This document shows positions 21,927 through 33,900 of a stretch of 64,000 nt of DNA, piece after piece. The translations under genes and the position numbers were made by a program. Position 1 is the first letter of the stretch, and each line of letters begins with the position of its first letter. The DNA is from Paracyclopina nana (taxonomy: Eukaryota > Arthropoda > Copepoda > Cyclopoida > Cyclopettidae): the NCBI GenBank assembly GCA_019096065.1, contig JAGUCH010000006.1, positions 3,368,001 through 3,432,000 on the forward strand, written 5' to 3'. The notes beneath the pieces are model-generated. The model was given only the letters and a program-made list of their open reading frames with translations, was not told the origin of the DNA and did no database searches.

Positions 21927-24900
21927 ATGTTAGGAGGTGCGGTTGGAATGCCGACCTCGGCGGCCGCAGCGGCCTCCGCAGCCGCTGTGGCAGTGGCTGC
22001 TCACAAGCAATTTCATCCGAATTCGCCCCCTTTGGACATCGACTCATGGAAAGAGGCATTTCTTCTCCATGCCAATAATTCGGTCACCACGAATGGGAAT
22101 ATCAACAAAAACGTAAGTTTCTCACGGCAAGAAAACGTATGTACTCTACCGATAGTTTGTAATTTTTGGGCCCAAAATTAGCAGGTAGTTTTTGCAATGT
22201 AAACATAAATTGCCAGCAGACTTTTTGCAACGATCGAAGAATGTTTAGTCAAAGAGTTGCCATTAGAGGCAATGCATCAAGGCTGATATTGTTTATTCAG
22301 TAAGGAAAGTTTGTGTACTCAAGCTTCACAATTTTTTCCCTCTTTTTCCCGAGAAAGAGAAGCAGCTTTTCATTATCGAAAGCTCGCTATCTATCGATGA
22401 AAGTATTCATTTCTTGGCAAGCTGCCCGGAAAAAGTGAGAGGGAGTTCGGACAGAGAGACAATAAGAGACCTTTTGGGCTACTTGTCTCGTAAATCGACT
22501 TACCAAACATTTAACTCACCCAATAGAGCTGTGCATTTCTAACGTCCTTTAAGATTACCCAATATTGCTATCTGAGGGAGAGTTCATCCCCCTCGGTAGT
22601 TAATGATATAAAGCCGTTATTAGCTTGAATTGGAATTGATAAATCATAATTGCACAGGATTGGCAATAATGCAGCCAAAAAGTACATATTGGATTTCGAC
22701 AGAAGGTTCAAAATAATTGAAGGTACAAGCGTAAATAAGCTTGAGGAAATAACCTTATACTTTGGGAAACCATTCAAATGCAAAGTATAGGAGATGGAAA
22801 TTTAAAAAAAAAACATTTAAGGGCTCTACTCAGTTTTTGTAGCTCCCTCAATAGTGTAATATTGATTTCCTGCAGCTAAAGTTAAAGGGCAATAGATTGG
22901 AGGATTCGATCTGGCAAGTAGTTTTACACAATATTTACTGACTGGGATTTATTGAGCTGCAGAGTACAGCAGAGTAGCATGAAAGCTCTTTCATAGAGCC
23001 AGCCAACTGCCAACAAAGTTCATGATGGATCGGTCTCTCAAGTCTCTTTGGGACAATTCATTTGGTGTGAGACAATACTGATTAACCCTAATTATGCTAA
23101 TTCTCTGCTAGGATGCTGATGCTCCCAATAATGAGCCAACAACTGGCGAGGATGGAGTCAGCTCCACAGCCATTAATTTATCTTCGAGACCTTCATCGGT
23201 CTCAGAAACTGCCACAAATCAAGGATCTGGAAATGCTGCCAACAACCTCACGACCAGCATGGAGCCAGACTCGCAAGATGATCAGGTAATTTTTTCTGAA
23301 TTAGCCCTTTCAGGCCCAACAATCTGCTATAAGAAGCCAATCGCGGATTGAATTGGGTTCAATTGTACTCAAAGCACTTTGTTGGGGAAATCGGCGAACC
23401 ATTTTGAGAAATGGTTTTGTCTACGAAGCTCTAGCAGACGAGCTGACCGGCACGTTATCGAGATCTAGTTAAAGCTCGGGGGGGATGCATCATTTATTTG
23501 GCTTTGACAAGGAATGGGCGGTTTATGGTCAACCTAAGTGACAAATAGATGTTTCCATTTTATCTCCCCCCGAAGCTAAAAGATAGGAAGAATTCTTTCC
23601 TGCTGAATTGCATCTTTTTATCTACAATAATTGGCTCGAGTTTAGGCTACGTTTACAGTAATCACGCAAACTTTACCAAAATGGGTCCCTTGGGAATTCC
23701 CTCCTACTAGACTATCAACTGAACCTATTACGTCAAGGATTATGGCCAAAAATCGTAAGAATATGCAAGAAGTCATCATGAAAGTGAACCTCAAATTAAG
23801 TCCTGCGAAGAATGTGAAACCAAATTAAGAGCGCAACTGCTCCAGTTGTAATAGCACTGCTATAAAAGAAAAAAAGTTTGGGGCAGTAAACAAAACCAAA
23901 AAATGCGAGCGTACTAAAGGAACAGTTGTGTTCATTCATTAAAGAACGAGCCCTAATGAGATTTGCAGCCATGTATGTAATTGCAACAATTACAAAAGTT
24001 GGATATGATTTTTACTGCCAACACAAAACTTCTCCCCCAGGACGACGAGAATCTTATAGTAGCCGGATTAATGTATTCAACACGACTCTCGCCAAGTATC
24101 AGAGGAAAATGCAATATAGTAAGGTGGATGCCGCCGCGATTTTGTAAGATTTTTAGCACTACGTGATGTGAAAACTTTGGCAAGTTCAGGTGCAATCTAG
24201 TGTAGCATGGCGGATATTCTACTTTTCACTTTGTCTTCCCCTCTTACTTTTTTCTTTTGATTTGAAAAGAAGAAGTGGAGAAAAGTTTGGAGCTGAAGAT
24301 GTTTAATGAGGATGAATCTCTTTTGGTATTTGTCATCCCAATCTAAAGAGCTCTTGGCAGTTGCTAAATGAGAAAAAAGAAAGGGATTTGCAAACATCAT
24401 CAGCTGAGCCAGATTCCTTCACTATCAGTGGGAGGACAACACCAATTTTTTTCCACCACGATAAAAAGTAAAAGCACCCACAGCTATTTCTTGACCAAAA
24501 GTGTGATTGGTTTTGCTCGTACTCTCCCCTCCAAATCGACGTAGATTTTCTATGGATCTGTATTTTCCCTGTCATATTTAAAGATCAACTAAAATAAAAC
24601 ATTATAAATTACTTTTTTGAGCCCAATTCTAGAGATGGGAAAGAGCATTTTACTACTTTGATCAGGCAAAACGCAACTAAAAATAGAGAGTAATATGAGT
24701 GGCCCAAAAAGCTTAGCCTAACTTTTCTTACTCGCCGAGACGACCACTTTTCTTCCACGTTTCCCTTGATGCTAGTTTTTGTAAGCATCAATCCGATTGA
24801 GACTGGACAACGATTTGGCAAAGTATCACACGTCTTTTCTTACCCCCAAAAAAGAGCAGCTTTGTTTTCCTTTTGAAGATGATGATTATGGACATGGACC

Positions 24901-27900
24901 ATTGGACAAAATAGACGACTGCTGGCCATTTATTGACTCCCCTCATTTTTTTTCCCGAAGCTAACAAAAGGGGAAAGGCGATGTTGGTTTTTTGAAGGAA
25001 ATTCAATATTGCACCCTTTTTGCTCTCAAAACGAGCCTATCAATAAACAATAACGATAAAGTACTCTCAAACTGCAAAATGGACATAGCGAATGGCCAGC
25101 CAAAAAAAATCACATTTGTATGAAATGCTTTCAGCATTGTTTTGATAGAGCCATTCCACAGCAATGTAGGCTCTAAAAGCCTAACCACATCCACTTGATG
25201 GCAGTTTGGCTCTGAGAGCAATAAGAACTTGCACCATGGTTTATATGCTATATGGTATGGCAGGAGAAAAAGCTCAGCAATCCCATAATAATATTTTGGT
25301 CCAGTTATAGGAAGAACGTGGCAAGCAATAAAATGCTGGAAAAGTATATTTTCTCTGGCTGCCCTCAATTCTGGGGCGTGAAATGGCCAGCATAAAATAT
25401 CAATTTGATACTTGGGCGCATTTTTTCCGCGTCCACGATCACTTGCGCACTCAATCTCAATTTCCAACACTTGTATCAGCTTCCCCTTCCTTCTAGACTA
25501 GACACTAAGAAGTGTTAAGAATGGTCAGAAAATAGCGAGCCACAAAGAAGTCTTAGTAAGCCACAAAAGCTTGACAAGTGGCCATAGAAGGGATTTCCAG
25601 AAAAGGAATTCGGATTGAGAGGGACATAAATGTGACTACTTCATGCAATCATGCACTGAACATCGGACTGCAGACCTAACTCAGCAAAGGATAGCAACTA
25701 AAAAGGAAACAGAAAATTAGGCATAAAATAAGATGCTTACCAAATTAGAAGCTGAAAATCTTCCGAAGTAATTCAATCCACACTATCACTTTTGGCTAGT
25801 ATTTCTCAGTTCATTGATTGGAATCATCAATAAGAAATTAATTGATGTTGCAAAGTCACACTTTTGGTACCACGGAAAATCGTGCAGCTATATGTAGTTA
25901 AAAAGAGGACGATGGCATGGCAATTTTTCTCCTATGAAGTTATGATATTGAGGCTTCAAAAAGGATTTCTGGCTTTCTCCCCAGCTATTTTTCGGGGATG
26001 GTAATAAATGTGAATTTATCAGGCCAAGCATAACAAATGGTAATAGCATTCCAGCTCCTCCTGGCATTATTGATGGCAGTTCAATTTTTGTTACCCACTT
26101 TGACTTGTTATGAGAAGAGTGGGAACTTTCCAACAAAAACATCTGTGAGCTCGCAGAGACACGCTTTTTTACATGATGATGGCAAGAACCCAGAGGAGAA
26201 GCAATATATAGCCTATATGTGAATCCTGAGAAGGAAAGTTCCCCAGCTAATGACATGGCACGAATCGAGAGCTCTCGAATTCCATTTAACGAAAAAATTG
26301 GGAAAGTGGCATTTATCAAAATGTATTGAGCCCGTGCAAATACTGTATAGCAGCATAAGTTGAGTGGCCTTAAGGCTGAGAAGTTTGCTGGCAGCTCAAA
26401 TCCTCATACTACATCGGAAAGGGGATTGAAAGACATTTGAACGACACTTTTGGCATGGTGTCATCAGTGCTTTGTGTATGGGACTTTCTCAGATTGAACA
26501 TGATAGATGCTGCTGAAGTTGTAACTTTTGTCATGCACACTTTTTTCCACCACCCTTCCTATCTTGAATACCTAGCTTTAGTTCGGTTTTAGCGAAATGT
26601 CCCAATTTTAAATTGGAACTTTTTGGCTCCGGAGCACTGCATAGGGGCTCCCCCTTCCTGATTGATCATCATCACTTCCTATACCAGAAGAAAGTTTTTC
26701 CTTCAAGATCCTTTACAAGCACAACATAAACGGGCAATTTTCATATGGAGCTTAAAACACACACACACACACCCCTAAAATCAATCAAATTTGACACAAC
26801 AGTGTTGCTACTGCTGCTGCTACAGTTAACGGGTTTTTTCGTTTCATCCATCTGCATAGAAATGCATTTGTCACACGCCTAGGAATAAATGCAATCAGCG
26901 CACAATAATGAGCCTGAATGTGCAATTTGTCATCACTAATAGACTTTTCCATTTACCATCCAGTTGAAGTCATTAGTTGCCTATGACATTTATGAACATT
27001 TAAAAAAAGGATATTCTTGCGAGTTGAAAAAAAAAGAAATTTCTCGAATTTGAGAGTTGGAGAGTTTGGGATGTAATCCAAGATATTGATTGAAAGCTGA
27101 CCAAAAGTGTAGAAAAAAGGGGGTGGTCTTGTTGACAAATTACATTAGGTACGTGAATACTGGTGGTGCAGAAAACCGTTGACAAATCTGTGGACCGTGA
27201 TTTTTTCATGTTTTATTCATAGCCATTGCTACATGCATAGAAGTATACGTATGTAGATATGGGGTATGAATCACAAAAGTATGAGGCTTTTTCCATCGTG
27301 TGGTTTCGGGGCGAAAGTTTTGAAAAAGCCCAAGGGAGTCATTGAATCATGACAAAAACTTTCAAGAAAAGAGTCGACAAAGTTAGTACTGGCAGCAGCC
27401 TTTTGCCACATGCATAATGCATTAAACCCCCGAAAAATTACAGAGGAAGCCAAATATTAGGGGATTTAAAACTGGTGAAATAAATCAAAACTGAAAAAAA
27501 GCTGATGCTCCCTTGGGGAAACGAGTCCTTTATTTTCAGTTCCCCTCTGGTGTTTACGGTCTTTGGGGCAGGCAATAATAACATCTTCATTTTTTAACAA
27601 GGGTGGGGATCATTATATTATGCGAAAAATATGGTAATGGCATCAAATATTACCTTCCGGAAGGGTTTTGTTATCCCTAGCTGTTCCGGTCCTTATTGCT
27701 CCCACTGACTGCTACTCCTAGATATGAAATTAGAAAGCAGAAGCTCTTCGCTACTACAAACAGAGGTTTTTTATCTCTTGCTCATTCTTGAAAGGGAACA
27801 GATCATCTGCATACAAAAAGCAAGCTTGTTTGCAGTTGCTACTTTCAGCAATTGCCTGCTGCTTGAAATTTGAGAAAGCATTGATCCCTTTTTACAACTT

Positions 27901-30900
27901 GTGTGCTGACATCAATTTCTCGATTTGCCAGGAAAAACCACATTGAAAACAAAATCTTAAAGGGCAAGCTGTCATTTGAAAAAATAATCAAACCGAGGCC
28001 TTCTCGAGCCAGATTGAAATAATAATGTAACAAAGGTTGAAAAAGTAGCTTCTGAGAAGGAATCTTTAAGGTTGTTCCAGACAGCTCCCAGGTGTCCTAG
28101 TTGTAGCAAAAAAGGCTGACGTCGAGCAACCAGATGCTATTTACATTTCGACATCATACAAGTAGCTTTAGGGAGTGTTTTATCTGATTTCAAGTTGATC
28201 CCTTTTTCTGACTGCCAGGATTGGCAATTTCGGCGAAAAAAAGTACCATCTGCTTGTTTTCAAGCCCTCAAATAATCAGTATCAGTTGTAAGTTGGTAAA
28301 TGCTCGCGCGTGCCTAACCTGATGTCAAGAGTCAAAAGTTTGACGTTTGCATGTTATTAGGGATCTCCCTTGATCCGGAATTGTCTATTAATCATACATG
28401 GCATCCGCAGCAAAGCTACACACAGTAGAGCTCCATCAAAAGGAGCGAATTTTGACAGATGCTCAGTCAACCGAAATACAATGAGAAAAAAGAAGGGGCT
28501 CATTATGCTTACACGAGTAAAAAAGAGGGACAGGCCAAAATTGAGATAAAGGGGGTTAAAATCCGGCTCTATTGAGAAGATGTATTACCCGGCTCCCATT
28601 TGGCGGAATATTTTAAATTTTGTGCGCGGCTCCCAAAGTGAAAGCAAAGAGTAGCAAAAGTTTGTGATCCCACCGAGGACGACACGGGATCTCGCGTGCT
28701 TAAAAGTAGAAATAGCATCCCAGGGCGGAGGTTAATCTGCTTTCCGATATTTATGCTACAAATTATACATCAATCATGATTTTCCAAGCACGCTTGACAT
28801 GCAATTTGTCCTCTCCAATAGCAGCATGCAAAAAACGAGGATAACAACTCACCTGCAACTCCAAGGCTTGGTAGCCAGGTTCCACGTGAAGTAGGCGGAG
28901 GAAAGTTGAGTCCCTTGCAAGCGCTTTTTTCGCCCCCTGGATTGCAGCAAATGCAGCAGTTTTTGCAGCACATGGCCAACAACAATAACAACAACAACAA
29001 TGGTGGAGGTCATCCTGGTTTCAATCCGGCTCAATTGCAACATTTCATGCAGCAGCAGCAAAGTTTTCTCTCGCATCATCAGGTAATTTAAATTTGTTCG
29101 GTACCTGCAAGCAAAAAAAAATCTGTAGCTAAAAGCTTTTTATTTTACGTAACTTGAGGAGCAAATGTTAGCGAGAAGTCAAGTACATTTCTAAAGACTT
29201 AGCTGGAAGCTTGAAATCAGAAGAAAAATAGTATGGCTTCACTTTTAAGGCATCTCGACGAGCTGACTCAATGTTAATATGATTTAAAATTTTACTTGGC
29301 TGTGTTTAGCAGCAATTGGCAGACGCCGGTCGCAAGCAGTTGGAGCAACTGATGCAGCAACTTCAAGAACAATTGCAAATCAATCTCTTGCAACAAACTC
29401 ATCTTATGCAAACGAACTCCGCCATGGAGAGTAATAAGAATGGAAACAAAACCAGTCAAGCTATGCAACAATTGCAGATTCAGCAACAGCAACTCGTCTC
29501 GCAGCTTCAGCTAGTGCAACAAAGACTTCTCATGGTAAGTTGATAGTGCGATATATTCCAACCATCACTCACTGGAGGGGCTTCAAAAAAGAATTTTAAA
29601 AATGCCAATTTTCCAAGTCAAACCTTAATTTGGTGCCAAGACATATTTGAGATTATGCAATGCTCATTTTGATTTTTTATGGGAATGAACCCCATTGTGC
29701 ATTTATGCCAATACCAAAGCACAATTCTCTGCAAATCAAATTGCTCCAATTTGCACCCAAACTAGTTGCCAAGTTTCGGAAACAACCCTGGAAGGAAACT
29801 GTCAGATTCGGACTATGACAATACCAAGGCATCCTCGTGGAAAGAAAATAATGGGAATGTTTGCACGTCACCCAGCCCAAAGCATATTGGTGGAAATCAT
29901 AAACTAGGTCAGTAAAATATAAATGTAACAATTTCACAATGACACTGAAGTAAAAAAAAAATTGAACGTAATAGGAGCCAAGTTTGGAGAGAAAGAGGAA
30001 TCCCGAATTAATTTGGATCGGGAATCTTCTCCGTCATCTCCAATAAATCAACATCCCCTTTTTCAACACGGAGTCTGCCAATGGCCGGGATGTGATTCGC
30101 ATTTCTCAGATTTGGTATCGTTTCTTAAACATGTCGGCCACGAGCACATTTTGGACGACAAAACCACCGCTCAAGCTAGGTAGCTTCATTCGTTGAAAAT
30201 AATACCAGTTAATTACTTATTATGGCAACTTGCGCATAGGGTGCAAATGCAAATTGTGGCCCAATTGGAGCATTCGTTGAGCAAGGAAAGAGAAAGGCTT
30301 CAGGCAATGATGGCTCACCTGCACTTGACCAAAGAGGCCCAGGCCAACAAGTCTGAGCACAACCGAAAACCGATGATGATGATAGAGAGAAACGAGAGAT
30401 CGCAGTCTGAGGGTCCACAGCAACAAGCCCACCCTGTGTCACCACCGGCGGTATCAGCAGTTGACATGCGTCCAAAGGTTGGCCTTTTTCACAAGTTCTC
30501 ACTAAAAGAAAAAGACAAAATTTAAGTTAACCTTACCATGACCATTTTGTTAATTTTCGTAAATTTGGTTTTTCAGAGCCCTCCCCTAAAAATGAGGCCT
30601 CCACCGATACCCCCAATGTCAGGGCCGCCACCCCCGGGTAGCCTGGCAGCCATGCAGCAAGCCGTTTCGGCCGCTGCAGCCGCAGGATTTGGACACCTAC
30701 CTAATTTGGGAGGTCATGGAAATATTGGCTTGCCACCAACTCCTCTTTCGGCGTTGACAGCCGCAGCGCGTGGGTCAGCGGCTGCGGCCGCAGCAGCTGC
30801 CGCAGCAGCAGGCCTCACCCATCCTCCAACCTCGATGGCCAACCACATTCGGCGAAGGATGGCCGAAAAAACGCCACCGATCCCCATGAGCAACGGGTTG

Positions 30901-33900
30901 CCGTACATGTTCGACCGGGCTGGACTTGACATTGCGCAAGGTATCTTCTGAAAAAATTGTTTCTCTTCATTTCACAGTTATTCCATGAATTTCGACGAGA
31001 ATTTTACCAACGGTACAACTTTAAACTTACCACGATCTAAGCTAGCGAATTTCAGCTCATTTTGAATTTTCAATTTCGGACGGTTTTTTTATATTTGTGT
31101 TACGTTGTTTCATGGATCGATTGAGTAAGTCGATTTTAACATTTGAAACGAAAAGTCATCATTTGTCGAATAAGATAAACTGTAAAGGTTCTTCAATTGT
31201 TGAAAAAATATTTCTGCTACAAAAATACTTTTATCTTTCGTTCAACTTGACGCAATACTATTGAAATGATTAAGATTGATTAACTTCGATAGCTTGGAAA
31301 ATACCGCTCGGATTTCAGCTAAGCCGTTTCGCGACTTTTTAGTCGAGCGGATCGAAATTAAAGACGATCCTTTATAGTACTTACGAAAAAGATCAGGAAT
31401 ACGCTAGATTCGCGCTTAGATTGTACAGGCATAAATTATTGATTTTTTTTTCAAGAAATACTCCATTTATACTAATGGAAAGTTGCAAAGGTCACAAAGT
31501 TAGACTCAGTTTTAAGCTCCAAAAAAGGACCCTCGCTTTTGTGTCTGTTATTTTTACGCGCTTTCAGAAATCATAACAAAGAAAACTAAACCAATTTGAC
31601 GCTATAACTGGTATTTGTTGCAGAAATTCATCGCAATCGTGAGTTTTATCGCACCAACGATGTTCGTCCTCCATTCACGTACGCATCATTGATACGGCAG
31701 GTAAGCTCCAAAAATGCTTAACTAACAAAAAGCCCCTCAAAACCTAAGAACTTAGCCATTTCGCCCTCCATTGTGCTCTGCTTGGCTAGTAAACAAACTT
31801 ACAATGTCAATTCCCCCTTGGGACGCAATTTTTTACTTATTCTTTGAAGAAAAACTGAAAGCCAATTGGACTAAAAGACACCATATTTTGTTGTCACCCC
31901 CCAGGCAGTGATTGAATCCCCAGAGCGTCAGCTGACTTTGCACGAGATATATAACTGGTTCACCACCACTTTTGCATACTTCAGAAGGAATGCGGCAAGT
32001 TGGAAGGTATATAAAATACTCGTTTTTACCGCTACTACTATTGCTCTTCTCATGACTTCTTCCTTGAAATTGGACAACAAAAACTTAGTAATAATCATAA
32101 AGAATAGATGGTGTTTCTTGATAAAAAAAGCCACCCTGAAATTCCTCCAAATTCATTAGTACTTTTTGTTCTGTATTAGTCTGGTAAATGGAAAGTCTCC
32201 CAAGTGAAGTTGCTACGTGTCATCATCAGCTGTTTGTTTACATGATTTCTCCAGGCACAGCCAGCTGCCAGCATTCGAACCAAAGTATGCAAAAGTGGAT
32301 GATTTTTTCTCGTTTTTAAGCGCATGTGTGAGTGTTTTTAATCAACCAATTCTTAATACTATTCAGGCAATTCTCCTTGAGTCGCCTAACCGACAGTTGA
32401 CTTTGGGCGACATCTATAAGTGGTTCACTACAAACTTTAAGTACTTCCGTACCACTAGCAACCTCACTTGGAAGGTAAACATGTTAATTTTGGCGAACAG
32501 GGCCCGTTAACATCCGTTAAAATGACTCCCCTTCGCCGCCAGCCGTTTCCCCTTTCAGCCCTTGAACAAATGCTAGCCATTAACAACAACGGGTGTTAAC
32601 GGGGTTGAAAAGTGTTTGCTCTGAAAACAAAATATTGGTTTCAACTGCTACTAAAATTGCCACACTACTATGATATAAATAATCACATCCGTTTAGAAGT
32701 TACATTTGCTTTTTTTCTTGGTACTATATTCGCACTCTCGTGATTTTTGCTTTGCCTCTTCTGTTTCAAATCTGTCAAATTGGATTCTTCCGAGGAGAAG
32801 AAGAAGCTTTAGGATGATTTAAATACCCAAGTAGAGGTTGCAGAAATGCTGATAGTAGTTCACCCGAAAATCCGAAAGCCACTCACACATGCACTTGAAA
32901 ATTGAATGGGGGATATGAATTAGCAACTTTTTCCTTTCGAGTGTGTGACCCCAAAAACAAAAAGATTGGTTTGCTTTCAGGCTATAGTTGAGTCTCCAAC
33001 GGGGCAGCTAAAATTAGGAGAAATTTACACTTGGTTTTCCAATAGTTTCAAACATTTCCGAACAACTTGCAACCTCACTTGGAAGGTAAACAAAAGCCAC
33101 CACACCCTTTTATGTTGCCTCTTCTCTTCCTGTCACTACATCAATTATTTTGATTGTATCTAGAAGTATGTTAACTGCCCAGGAAAGTTTCAGGATTGCC
33201 ATTCAAAAAAGTTTCAACTCTTTCAAAGAAAGCCTTTCAAGTGAGGTTTTAAGGAAAATATGAAAAAAGATCAGCTCCTCCATAGGGAAAAATCTCCTTT
33301 TTTCTGCTTTTGACAGGCGATTGCTGAATCTCCAAATCACCAGTTGACTTTGGCTGAAATTTACGCTTGGTTTTCAAGCAATTTCCAGCATTTTCGCATA
33401 ACTTGCAACCTCACTTGGAAGGTAACTATTATTATTAACAGTTTCGGTTGTCCAATCTCTTCTGACGTGCGTGCTAAAAAAAGAAACCCTTTGGTCATCA
33501 ATATGCATCATCTAACCAACTCCTATTTCAGGATTTATCATTGTTGTGCTGTAGCATTTTAGATAAACTACTATGTGTTCCTCCTTTCTTTCCCTTCTCG
33601 GTTCAATTTTTCACAATACGAAAATCATATTCTGAGAGCAAGCGCTTTTTTGAAAGTAGCTTTTATTCTTTTTGTCTAGCGAACAAATGTTAGTCATTCT
33701 TGTCATAATTAGAGCCTCTTTACTTTTGTAAGAATGCCGTCCGCCACAACTTGTCTCTGCACAAGTGCTTCATGCGTGTGGAGAATGTTAAAGGGGCCGT
33801 TTGGACCGTTGATGAGGTTGAATACCACAGAAGGAGGCCACAAAGAGGGGCGTCCTCGGGGTAAGACCTTCGTGCTGCACACCCATCAGATGGCCTTCAC

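Noticed and set aside
25003-26319. Minus-strand frames of 155 and 143 codons in the FoxP-A intron
   Set aside because: No domain, no repeat of a known protein, no splice context, and a composition like that of non-coding DNA. Kept only as chance frames.
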